Below, piece by piece: positions 54,573-64,000 of a DNA stretch of 64,000 nucleotides (positions are counted from its first letter, which is position 1; each line of letters begins with the position of its first letter). A model generated the notes under the pieces. It made no database searches. It was not told the origin of the DNA and was given only the letters and a program-made list of their open reading frames with translations. The stretch is from Dugong dugon (Eukaryota; Chordata; Mammalia; Sirenia; Dugongidae). A program made the position numbers and the translations under genes. The stretch is taken from assembly GCA_030035585.1 (NCBI GenBank), contig CM057461.1, positions 174,479,624 through 174,543,623 of the forward strand. Direction: 5' to 3'.

Positions 54573-55450
54573 ATACAGACAGTAAACAAACATAAATTAA
54601 AAAAAAAAACAGTGATAGGTTTTCTGCAGAGAATTAATACGGTGATATGATAAGACTGATGTACATGGAGAGGGCTACATTTTATTGGGTGCTCATGGGA
54701 GGCCTCTCTCGGAGATGATATTTAAGCTGAGCCCTAAATTGACAAGAAACACCAACCATGTAAAATCAGAGGAGAAAAATTTCATGAAAATAAAACAGCT
54801 ATTACAAAGCCCCTAGGGCAGGAATAGAAATAACACCACTTTGGAGCAGCGTAGTTAAGGGAGGTGAGATGATCGCAGAAAGGTTGGGCAGAATGGAATC
54901 ATGTAGGATTTTTTATTTTCTTTAAGTACAATGGGAACTGTGGAGTATTTAAGTAAGACAGTAATGACATTGTTTAATATAACTGTTTTAATCATACTGG
55001 TGGCTGGATAAAGTATGGATTTGCAGGCTGTGGCTGGAAACTGTAAAGAAACTGTGACAACTTATGTGGCTTGGACTTGGGTGCTGGTAGTGGAGATGGA
55101 GACAAGTAAATGCATTTGGGGTATGTTTTGGAGGAAAAATCAGTGAGACTGGTGGATATTTTGTATAGTGGCGAGTGAGGGAAAGAGGGAAATCAAAGAT
55201 AATCCCTGGAAAATTGGCTTAAGGATCTATCTGAATGGTCATGCCATTGTTGAAGATGGGGAGGGGCGGCTAGGGAATAATCAGTTGGCACTGGTGAGAG
55301 GGGAGTTAAGAATTCTGTTTTAACTATGTAAACTTTGAGATCCATATTCTGTATCAAAGTGATGATGTCACATAGGCAGAGGTATATTTAAATCTGTGTT
55401 GCAGGAAGGCAACAGAGTTGGAGAATTATATTTGAGAATTCAGGGCACAT
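54573..55450 (-). repeat. L2 LINE, antisense, right part (about 880 bases)
   Basis: The order 'gatacagacagtaaacaaacataaatt', 'gggaggcctctctcggagatgatatttaagctgagcc', 'catttttttatttt', 'ggatttttt', 'ggcttggacttgggtgctggtagtggagatggagacaagt', 'gtgagggaaagagggaaatcaaagataatccctgg' is the familiar antisense L2 ORF2 region. This is the longest L2 in the window. It is split by the mini-RTE at its left and by an AfroSINE at its right. Confidence 0.88.
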
Positions 55451-55452
55451 AT

Positions 55453-55612
55453 TCGGAGCCCTGGTGGCACGGTGGTTAAGAGCTCAGCTGCTAACCAAAA
55501 AGTCAGCAGTTCGAATCCACCAGCCACTCTTTGGAAATCCTATGGGGCAGTTTACTCTGTCCTACAGAGTCACTATGAGTTGGAATTGACTTGAAGGCAA
55601 CAGGTTTATGGT
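55453..55612 (+). mobile_element. AfroSINE, short form
   Basis: A well-preserved sense copy: 'ggagccctggtggcacggtggttaagag' with an A box 'tggcacggtgg', a B box 'cagttcgaatccacc', then 'agccactctttggaaatcctatggggc' with no middle block, and the tail 'gtcactatgagttggaattgac'. The L2 continues to its right near 55615-55750. Confidence 0.95.
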
Positions 55613-55614
55613 GT

Positions 55615-55750
55615 ATTTAAAAGCATGGAACTCAGTGAATGCTGAGTGTCTTGATAGAAAATAAAAATACCACAGAAGCACTTCAATATTAAAAAAATAA
55701 GCAGAGGGGAATGGTCCAGGAAGGAGACAGAGACTATTTAGTATATTTAC
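55615..55750 (-). repeat. L2 LINE, antisense, terminal part
   Basis: 'aggaaggagacagagactatttagtatatt' and the flanking text continue the L2 interrupted by the AfroSINE at 55453. The right boundary is uncertain and ends at the A12 tract. Confidence 0.5.
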
Positions 55751-55891
55751 TTGGAAAAAAAAAAAAAGCTGGAAATTACACAATTAAAAGTAGAACAAGC
55801 AATATGTATCTATCCCATGTATGTGTAAAAATAGTATATATACACATATGTATATACTAGGTGCTCAATCAATATTTGTATATATATGTGC

Positions 55892-56088
55892 ATGTCCCTG
55901 GGTGGCACAAACGATTATAGCCAAAAGGTTGGCGGTTTGAACCCATCCAGAGGTACCTGGGAAGACTGGCCTGGCCATCTGCTTCCAAAAGTTCACAGCC
56001 TTGAAAACTCTATGGAACAATTAAATTCTGCACATATGAGGTCGCCATGAGTTGGAATCTACTCAAAAGCAACTATAACAACAAATAA

Positions 56089-56090
<2 letters not shown>
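55892..56090 (+). mobile_element. AfroSINE-related SINE, second type, sense
   Basis: 'tgtccctgggtggcacaaacg' is the head, 'gaggtacctgggaagactggcctggccatctgcttcc' the type II middle, and 'aggtcgccatgagttggaatctac' the tail, ending in an A/C-rich stretch that has grown into a (CA)n. Confidence 0.92.

Positions 56091-56130
<40 letters not shown>
56091..56130. repeat. (CA)n microsatellite
   Basis: About twenty CA units at 56090-56130, directly at the 3' end of a SINE, so it probably started from the SINE's tail. Confidence 0.97.
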
Positions 56131-56132
<2 letters not shown>

Positions 56133-56973
56133 TCACATACCAAATGAATTAATATTTGAAGAAGATATACTCACAAACATATGTAAAACACCCATAGGCT
56201 GACGTTTTCAAATTGACATTTACAGTCATGCTCATTGAGGCTGTCTCCCACTTTCACCACCAGCTGATTTTCACTGGCCACTGCATGCCAAGTAGCTGTA
56301 CAGTCTCCCACCATTTTGCTGGCTCTCTCCATCTCTCTATCCCCAATATCCCTTTCTGGTTTTTTATCTGCACTCCACCCTCACCCCTCTATCTTTTGAA
56401 GATTATACCCTTCTCACTTAGCTCTCTCTAAATATGGTACTCAAACTCACCTTCAAGCCCACTGTTTATAACCAAATGCATCAGTGTGCTTAAAGGGATG
56501 AAGGGTTTTTAACTTACCAGGAGAACTGATGCAGGTGTTGACAGACAAAAGTATACAGAACATTATAGCCTTAAGGAGTAAAATTTGGTTAGAGACTCCT
56601 ACTGGACATTTAGAAAAGCTTTCAGAGAGTCTCCAACAGAAGTCTAATTCCCTGGAGAACTCTTTTTTTGATAAGCTAGAACTTCAGTCAATTGGTTAAT
56701 ACAATAACTATGCATGTACTCCATCTCATTATTTAAAAATGAACGTCGATGGCACCAATAGTTTTGTTTAATCTTTTAAGACTTAGAAAAGTTTGAAACA
56801 TCAACTCTCCTTTCCACAGATGTGCTGATATAAATATCATTTTTTCAATAGAGTACATCAATGTTATATTGTTTTAGGCAATTTAAAATTTTTGATACTG
56901 AAATAGGCATTACTTACTCAACTTTTTAAGGAACTTGAGTGTCAGAAGAAAAATGAAAATAATTTGAGAAAAG
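56131..56973. other. Unassigned DNA
   Basis: No gene. A pyrimidine-rich stretch at 56240-56420 resembles L2 3' sequence but cannot be confirmed by eye. Confidence 0.45.
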
Positions 56974-56987
56974 TATATTAATAAATA

Positions 56988-57157
56988 GGGAGCCCTGGTG
57001 GTGCAGTGGTTAAGAGTTCAGCTGCTAACTAAAAGGTCGACAGTTCGAATCCACCTGCAGCTCCTTGGAAACCCTATGGGGCAGTTTTACTCTATCCTAT
57101 TGGGTTGCTATGAGTTGGAATCATCTTGAGGCTACAGGTTTTTAAAAATTTTTTTGT
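56988..57157 (+). mobile_element. AfroSINE, short form, with perfect 14-bp duplication
   Basis: The best preserved copy. Direct repeats TATATTAATAAATA at 56974-56987 and 57158-57171 match exactly. The A box TGGTGCAGTGG is at 56999-57009 and the B box AGTTCGAATCC at 57042-57052, both close to RNA polymerase III consensus. The middle block is absent. The 3' part has 'ctccttggaaaccctatgggg', then 'gttgctatgagttggaatc' and a T/A-rich end. Little divergence between the two flanks suggests a relatively recent insertion. Confidence 0.97.
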
Positions 57158-57171
57158 TATATTAATAAATA

Positions 57172-57715
57172 TAGCCCTTAAATAACAATGTGAATTTATA
57201 TATTTGACAGCTTTATTTAACTCTTTAATCCTCTGAATAAAAAGTGAACAACATAGTGCAGGATTCCCAATGTACCTGCATTTTCCCAAGTCAGACAAAA
57301 GTGATATGAATACAAACTCCTAACTCTGTGGTTTTCTTGTTTTGTTGTGGTGTGTGTGTATGTGTGTTTGCCTGTGTTTGTCACACAGGTCACCAGTCAA
57401 GTGCACTGTATATATAATATTCTGTGTAGGTGCTTTTAATAGAAACAGAGTATATTTTTATATCATGTTTTGTTATTAAAGAATAAGAAGAGTCCATGTG
57501 GGATGAAAAACAATACATAAATTAGCTAATTAGCTGGAATGAAGAAATCAGATTATAAAGATAAGGCCCTGAGGAGTTAGCATAATCTAGGAGAGAACAC
57601 TGCAATTCTATATGAATTAAGAAAATAAGGAATGATTGATGACAAAAAAATATCCTTTGGGAAGGAAGTTTTTTTTTTTTTTTTTTTTTTTAATAAAGGT
57701 TTTGGGATAATGAGC
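57172..57715. other. Unassigned DNA
   Basis: A TG-rich patch at about 57343-57370 and a T24 tract at 57669-57692. No gene or named repeat. Confidence 0.45.
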
Positions 57716-57719
57716 TAGA

Positions 57720-58400
57720 TGTTCACTCTATACATATGCCAAGTAGAAATGCAAAATAAAACCAGTATCAGACTTTTATTAAATTTGTAAAACAGCTAGC
57801 AAGTGTGCAATAAAATAGACATTAACACAGTTCTGGCAAAAATTTCATCAACCCCCTGGAAAACAAATTAGCTTCAGGTCTCCAGAACCCTAAGAATGAT
57901 CGTGTCCTTTGCTTCGGTGATTTCACTTTTTCACATCTATCCTAGGAAGCATTCAACACTGGGGACAAAAAAAAAAAAAAGAAATCATACCTGAGGGTAT
58001 TTTCCCAACAAGATTTACAATTTTGAAATACTCCAAATTTAACTAAAGTGAAAGGTTAAATTCACTCAATGGAATATTGTACAGCTATTATAAATTTTCT
58101 GTATGAAGAATTTTTAATGGCAGAGAAAATGTTCATAATATGAAGCTTAACTTAAAAAATCAGTTAGCATCTCTGAATATACATTGTGATTAGAATTTGT
58201 ATATGTGTTTATGTGTTGGGGTGTGTGTGTGTGTTTGAGAGAGAGAGAGAGCATGTAAGTAAGCTACATCAATGAATTTTTTCTGGGTAGTAAAATTACA
58301 GATGATTCTTTATGATATTTATGTATTGCTAAGCTTTTCTGAATTTTTAATTCAAAAAATGTTTAGTATATAGCCAGAAATACAAAGGTTAACTTAAAAA
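57720..58400 (+). repeat. Old L1 (L1M-type) ORF2 end and 3' UTR
   Basis: 'ctatcctaggaagcattcaac', 'actcaatggaatattgtacagctattata', 'gaagaatttttaatggcagagaaaatgttcataatatgaagc', 'ttctgggtagtaaaattacagatgattc' and the terminal 'ttttaattcaaaaaatg' are the order of the ORF2 C-terminus and 3' UTR in ancient L1s. Strongly diverged; a (GT)n/(GA)n at about 58218-58252 interrupts it. Confidence 0.75.
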
Positions 58401-59869
58401 AAATTATGTAACAGTGGCTACTGCCATAATGGAGATCAAGTAAGATCATGACAAGACAATGCCCAATGTCTTTGGCAACAGGGAAATAACTGGTTACCAG
58501 TAAAGGTACACTTTCACTGATGTGATAAATGCAGAAGTTAGAGTTCATAGGTGTTGGAGACAGAATGTGGAGTTATGAAAGGTAGGCATTCAGTAAGGAT
58601 GGCCAATTTATGAACCTAGGCTATAAAGAAAAAAGCAGATATATGACAGGGCAACCACTAAATTAGGCCCAATTAATACATAGGCCACTCAAGTTAGTAT
58701 GGGATATGTCTTCAAGAAACATAGTATTTTCTATATTTTTCCATTCCCCATTCCCATTTCCTGCAAGGAGAGTCAGGGAGAATAACCCAACAAGTTAACC
58801 TTTTAACACAATGCTTTCCGTCTCCTTAATTGAGGCTTCAAATAAACAACCTAGACTTAACAGTTCTTCTAAAGATTCCCTTATCATCAAACCTCTCCCT
58901 ACCTTTGGCTCAAATTATATGATATAAAATAGCTTGAGATAGTTTCCAACATATTTTTTGTTCTTATTTGAAGCAGCAGCTGTTAGACACATACTTCAAA
59001 AAGAAACATCTTTTTGAAAACACCCCACTTTAACTAAAAGTCATACATACAAAATTTGATCATTTTGAATATATCAAAAGGAGGCTTATGGAAAAAGACT
59101 TTTACAAATTTGTTAAACATACTTAAGTGATAAAATATATGTAGAAAAATTAAATGAGGAAAAATGCCCCCAAAATAGTTACTTAGAATATTTTGAGGAA
59201 AATGAAAATTATACTAAACTCTAAATCAAACACAAGAATACATTACCATACAGCTGTTTGAGTAGTTCATGCTGAAAATTTACCAAACAAACAGCTTATA
59301 TCTACAGACAATCTATATTTGAAGACGGTCATTACATCATGTAAGATTCTTGACTCCAACGTGGCCTGTTGACAAATCAAGATATCCTATAATCTATTCT
59401 AGCCACAAAGCATTTGAAGATAAATAGCATTATTCCTACTTTTTCTGATGCAAACAAAGTAGCTTTTTGCTATTAATTGAAAAATTAAGGAAACAGAAAA
59501 ACTGTGTGCTTATCATCATGTCTTTATTTAATACAAGAAACAAGCACTTATCCCACTTGCTTCCAAACTGTGAGTGAAGGTTGAGTGGTGTGGGAAGCAA
59601 AAGACACCGTAACAAAAGAAGTTCCTAGAGATAAACATTAATTTAATTGAAATTAATAGGACAAAATATTACCTTCTCGGAATAGCACGGAGTGGCCAGC
59701 CTGTGAACCCATTGGATAAATTGGATATATACCCTATCCACATGTATGCACAAAATGGGGAGCATTCTTGGTGATTAAATACTTAAATATTATTCTGATT
59801 TCTCATCTTTCCACTCCAACGATAAGCTCTCCTAACACTCTTTTTTGTTTGTATGTTTTTGGCTCCTGT
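58401..59869. other. Unassigned AT-rich DNA
   Basis: No named repeat. The 5' boundary of the L1 that follows is not sharp and may lie anywhere from about 59780 to 59880. Confidence 0.4.
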
Positions 59870-60087
59870 TCCTCTCTTCTCTCTCCCATACCCATCTTAG
59901 CTCCACACATCACAATCTTCCCCCTCCATCCTGCCTACCTGCACCGTATGCTGAACATCACACCACCAAGCAGCCCAGGCATGGCCTACTAGAACCTGCC
60001 CAACAACACCCCTTCAGCCAGACCTACACTGCTGTACAATATCTGAGTGACTGACCCTGCCAATTGGAGAAGGAGGCGAAAAGTATC

Positions 60088-61250
60088 ATGCCCAAAGACA
60101 AGCAAACAACAAAGAACACACAGCCCGCCTGCTCAGACATAGCCAAATAAAACAAAAAAGAAGTATGAAACAAACAAATCTACAATCAACAAACCAGGAA
60201 AATAACTACCGAATGCTCCAAGGACAGCAGACAATATCAAAACATTTACAAAAACAGGACAGGATGGTTCCAGTAGGTGTCCCAAATAATACACCAGATG
60301 AATTTCCAGTAGAAGAAAAGGCACTAAGACTACCTGATGAGGAATTAAAATCTCTAATGTCCAGAGCTATACAAGAGTTGAAGCAAAAAGCAGACAAAAA
60401 TGAGGAAAAAATAGACAAATTCATGGAAAATACAAACAAAAAAACTGGAAGAATTCAGGAAAATAATGCAGGAAAAAAAGGCCAAAATAAAGTCACAACT
60501 AGAAATCATACAAAAACAACAATTAGAAATCCAAAAGATAAACAACAAGATTTCAGAAATGGGCAGTGTCATAGAAGGGCTGAGAAGCAGGTTTGAAACG
60601 GTGGAAGACAGATCAGCAAAATTGGAGACAAACACTTGGCTACAACTCTGTTTGAGGAAAAATCAGAAAAAAGAACGAAGAAAAAGTAAGAGACACTGAG
60701 AATTATGTGGGATACAATCAAAAGCAAAAACATCGGAGTGATTAGTGTTCAAGAACGGGGAGAAAACAGAAAACACATAGAGGATCATTGAAGAACTGCT
60801 GACAGAAAACTTACCCAATATCATGGTAGATGAAAAGCTGGCCATCCAAGAAGCACAGTGAACCCTATATAGGACAGACCACAAAAGAAAATCACCACAG
60901 CATATCATAATCACATTTGCCAAAACCAAAGACAAAGAATCCTGAGAGCAGCTCGTGAAAAACAAGAAGTCACATACAGAGGAGAAACAATATGCCTAAG
61001 CTCAGATTATTCGGCAGAAACCATGCAGGCAAGAAGGCAATGGGATGACATATATAAAACCTTGAAAGAAAAAAATGGCCAGCCAAGAATAATATATCCT
61101 GCAAAACTCTCGTTCAAATATGATGGTGAAATTAGATCATTTCTAGATAAACAAAAATTAAGGGACTATGTAAAAGCCAAACCGAACTTACAAGAATTAT
61201 TAAAGGGAGTCCTTCAGTCTGAGAATAAACAACATCAGCTCACAAGCTGA
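60088..61250 (+). pseudogene. L1 ORF1p relic
   Basis: Start ATG at 60088 (MPKDKQTTKN...), followed by a stop TAA after 20 codons (60148). The body continues in another frame from 60165 ('MKQTNLQ...', then 'LPDEELKSLMSRAIQELKQKADKNEEKIDKFM'), shifts by one near 60445, and carries a coiled-coil region with heptad-like spacing (about 60340-60640: 'KAKIKSQLEIIQKQQLEIQKINNKISEM...'). The RRM-like part (about 60700-60990) is broken by several stops. The C-terminal domain is intact in the 60165 frame from 61023: 'QARRQWDDIYKTLKEKN', 'QPRIIYPAKLSFKYDGEIRSF', 'LRDYVKAKPNLQELLKG', stop at 61248. ORF1p would be the RNA-binding trimeric chaperone of the L1 particle. Confidence 0.92.
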
Positions 61251-61682
61251 ATCTAGAACACAGGATCGTACCAGCCAGTTAGTAATCTAGGAAATGAACT
61301 CTCAAGGACTATCCAAAACCAAATGAAATACAAAAGGGAATCAGAGCAATTAATCTGCAAATGACAACAACATCAGAACAATAAAAGAGGGAATAAACGG
61401 GGTAGGTATACAATCTTGCAATGGAGAGGAAGGCAAGGTGATACCAAGTAATAATAGACTGCTTCAAACTTAGAAAGATAAGGGTAAATTTCATGGAAAC
61501 CACCAAGAAAGTTAACAAACCTACTCATCAAAATAAAGAGGAAAAAACATAAAGTCTCAGTAAAAACAAAACCTACAAAAACAAAAGAAATGAAAAAAAA
61601 ATCCACAAACAAAAGGAACTCAGCACAGGAGAGTAGGAGGAACAAAGAAAAAGACAGGACCACAAAAAAAAACCACTACAAA

Positions 61683-64000
61683 ATGACAGCAATAAACTCG
61701 CACCTATAAATAATTACACTGAATGTACATGACCGAAATGTACCCATAAAGAGATGGAGAGTGACAGAATGGATAAAAAAACAGGATCCATCAAAATGCT
61801 GTCTACAAGACACACACCTTAGAAACAAAGACATAAATTTATTAAAAATCAAAGGTTGGAAAAAAAAATATATCAAGCAAACAACTACCAGAAAAGAGCA
61901 GGAGTAGCAAAACTAATCTCAGATAAAATAGACTTTAAAACAAAATCGACCATAAAAAAAACAAAGGACACTATATAATGATTAAGGGGAAGATCCATCA
62001 TGAAGACATAACCACAACAAACATCTACACACCCAATGACATGGCTCCAAAATACATAAAACAAACTAACAACACTGAAAAGAGAAACTGACAGTTCCAC
62101 AATAATAGTAGGAGACTTCAACACACCACTCTCAGTAAAGGACAGAACATCTAAAAAGAAACTCAACAAAGATACAGAAGAACTAAAGGGCACAATCAGC
62201 CAACTTGACCTCATAGACATATATAGAACACTGCACCCTACAGCTGCAAAGTACACATTCTTTTCCAGTGCACATGGAACATTCTCCAGAAGAGACCACA
62301 TCTTAGGCCACAGAGCAATCCCCAACAAGATCCAAAATGCTGAGATAACACAAAGTATCTTTTCTGACCACAACACCATCAGGGTAGAAACTAACAACAG
62401 AAAGAGCAAGGAAAAAAAATCAACTACATGGAAACTGAATAATACCCTGCTTACACATCACTGGGTAATAGAAGAAATCAGAGATGGAATCAAAAAATTC
62501 CTAGAATCAAATGAGAATGAAAACACATCATACCAAAACCTCTGGGACACAGAAAAGGCAGTCCTCAGAGGACAATTTATAGCAATAGATGCACACAACA
62601 AAAAAGAAGAAATGGACAAAATCAAAACATTAACTACACAACTCAAGCAAACAGAAAGAGAACAGCGAAAAAAAGCCCACAGCCACCAGAAGAAACGATA
62701 ATAAATATCAGAGCAGAAAAAAATGAAATAGAGAATAGAAGAACAATAGAAAGAATCAACAAAACCAAAAGTTGGTTCTTCGAAAGAATCAACAAAATCC
62801 ACAAACCACTGGACAGACTAACAAAAGAAAAACAAGAGACGATGCAAATAACCCAAATAAGAAATGAAATGGGGGACATTACAACAGACCCAACTGAAAT
62901 AAAAAGGATCATAATAGAGTATTATGAAAAACTATACTGCAACAAATTTGAAAACCTACAGGACATGGATAACTTTCTAGAAACACACTACCAACCCAAA
63001 CTACCAGAAGTGATGTTGAAATTCTGAACAGACCCATAACAAGAGAAGAGATTGAAAAGGTAATTAAAAAACTCCCCCTAAAAAAAAGCACTGGCCCAGA
63101 CAGCTTCACTGGAGAATTCTACCAAACATTCAGAGAGAGATTGTACCAGTACCACTCAATCTATTTCAGAACACAGAAAAGGAAGCGACACTTCCGAATT
63201 CATTCTATGAAGCCAGCATATCCCTGATACCAAAACCAGGTAAAGATGCCACAAAAAAAAGAAAATTACAGATCAGTATCTCTCAGGAATATAGGTGTAA
63301 AATTCTCAACAAAATTCTAACCAATAGAATTCAGCATAATATCAAAAAATAATAACCATGACCAAGTAGGATTCATACCAGGTATGCAAGGATGGTTCAA
63401 CATTAGAAACTCAATCAATGTAATCCACCACATAAATAAAAGGAAAGAATCACATGATCATCTCAATTGATGCATAAAAGGCATTCAACAAAGTCCAACA
63501 TCCATCCCTGATAAAAACTCTTGATAAAATAGGTAGAGAAGGGAAATTTCTCAACATAATAAAGGGCATCTATGCAAAACCAACGGCCAACATCATTCTT
63601 AATGGAGAGAGGCTGAAAACATTCCCCTTGAAAACAGGAACAAGATAAGGATGCCCTTTATCACCACTCCTATTTAACATTGTGCTGGAAGTTCTAGCTA
63701 GAGCAATAAGGCAAGAAAAAGAAATAAAAGCCATCCAAATTGGTAATGAAGAAGTTAAACTGTCCCCGTTTGTGGATGATATGATATTATACATAGAAAA
63801 CCTTAAAGAGTCCTCAAGAAATCTACTAGAACTAATAGAAAGATTCAGCAGAGTAGCAGGATATAAGATAAACATGCAAAAATCAGTTGGATTCCTCTAC
63901 ACCAATAAAGAGAATGATGAAAACAAAATCAGGAAAACAATACCATTTATAATAGTCCCTAAAAAAATAAAATACTTATCAATAAATCTAACCAGGCATG
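61683..64000 (+). pseudogene. L1 ORF2p relic (endonuclease and reverse transcriptase), partial
   Basis: The ATG at 61683 starts 'MTAINSHL' and a stop follows as codon 9. Endonuclease pieces: 'ITLNVHDRNVPIKRWRVTEWIKKQDPSKCCLQDTHL' (the metal-binding glutamate of LQETHL is encoded as aspartate, GAC at 61809-61811), then in another frame GDFN (62108-62119) and the catalytic 'FSDHN' (62360-62374). RT pieces: '[19 protein letters not shown]' (62842-63027), the '[21 protein letters not shown]' block (about 63363-63430), 'TRxGCPLSP' with the Q codon changed to TAA at 63646-63648, and the catalytic box encoded as FVDD (63769-63780; the family norm is FADD). The C-terminal half lies beyond the window. 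The enzyme would nick target DNA and reverse-transcribe L1 RNA; this copy cannot. Confidence 0.92.

Larger units (their letters stand above)
59870..64000 (+). mobile_element. Long L1 LINE, runs off the window end
   Basis: A 5' leader of about 210 bases (C-rich: 'tctctcccatacccatctt', 'cctgcctacctgcaccg') precedes ORF1 at 60088-61250 and ORF2 from 61683 to the window end, with an inter-ORF region of about 430 bases. The organisation and sequence are those of mammalian L1. Both ORFs are frame-broken, so this copy is dead. Its 5' end is not certain and its 3' end lies outside the window. Confidence 0.93.

Noticed and set aside
57042..57052. tRNA-like A and B boxes
   Set aside because: The boxes lie in AfroSINE heads. 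No cloverleaf with a proper anticodon stem can be drawn and the SINE body follows, so they are not tRNA genes.
61885..62409. 174-codon frame antisense to L1 ORF2, longer than any sense frame there
   Set aside because: It is the complement of the endonuclease coding region. L1 is A-rich on the sense strand and so T-rich on the other, which gives a hydrophobic antisense frame without selection. The sense strand carries the conserved GDFN and SDH motifs.
1..64000. A multi-gene system (defence, secretion, biosynthesis) in the window
   Set aside because: No run of genes exists. All coding relics are from LINEs, and the rest is SINE, LTR and unassigned DNA. I could not find any undescribed biological system.

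Overview
The window is AT-rich mammalian nuclear DNA with no intact protein-coding gene and no RNA gene that I can support. Its most diagnostic content is about two dozen copies of AfroSINE, the tRNA-derived SINE restricted to Afrotheria, plus several 5'-truncated or broken copies of an RTE (BovB-like) LINE with the same 3' tail. Many AfroSINEs lack a block of about 45 bases from the middle of the unit. That deletion is the published hallmark of the subfamily shared by hyraxes, sirenians and proboscideans, so the likely source is a paenungulate such as an elephant, manatee or hyrax. The species call is inference from repeat families. The AT-rich, gene-free, repeat-filled character fits an intergenic region or a very long intron. 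|| Layout. 0-8 kb: AfroSINEs, L1 3'-UTR pieces, a 264-bp foldback (2390-2653), a 1.9-kb RTE on the minus strand (5259-7133, with target-site duplications) and a dense SINE/microsatellite cluster (7134-7838). 8.7-10.2 kb: a 5'-truncated L1 with a clean 13-bp target-site duplication. 11-12 kb: an RTE 3' portion on the plus strand. 14.4-17.8 kb: old L1/HAL1-like sequence, an L2 split by a younger L1 end, an AfroSINE with perfect duplications, and MIRs. 18-28 kb: AfroSINEs, MIR/L2 relics and mostly unassigned DNA. 28.3-28.9 kb: the one CpG-containing, GC-richer island, with a possible exon. 29-53 kb: MaLR-type LTR, MIR, L2, AfroSINE and RTE fragments. 53.5-55.8 kb: a second LTR and a long antisense L2 interrupted by a 452-bp internally deleted RTE with perfect 11-bp duplications. 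57.7-58.4 kb: an old L1 3' end. About 59.9 kb to the window end: a long, frame-broken L1 with ORF1 and most of the ORF2 endonuclease and reverse transcriptase. || How the parts relate. The nesting gives a relative chronology. MIR, L2 and L1M relics are the oldest and are interrupted by L1, RTE and AfroSINE. AfroSINEs also sit beside RTE relics. The identical 3' tails of AfroSINE and RTE show, in this window alone, that the SINE probably used the RTE machinery. No operon, CRISPR array, defence system or other organised multi-gene system is present. The items most worth following up are the foldback, the mini-RTE, the GC-rich island and the L1 3'-UTR module.
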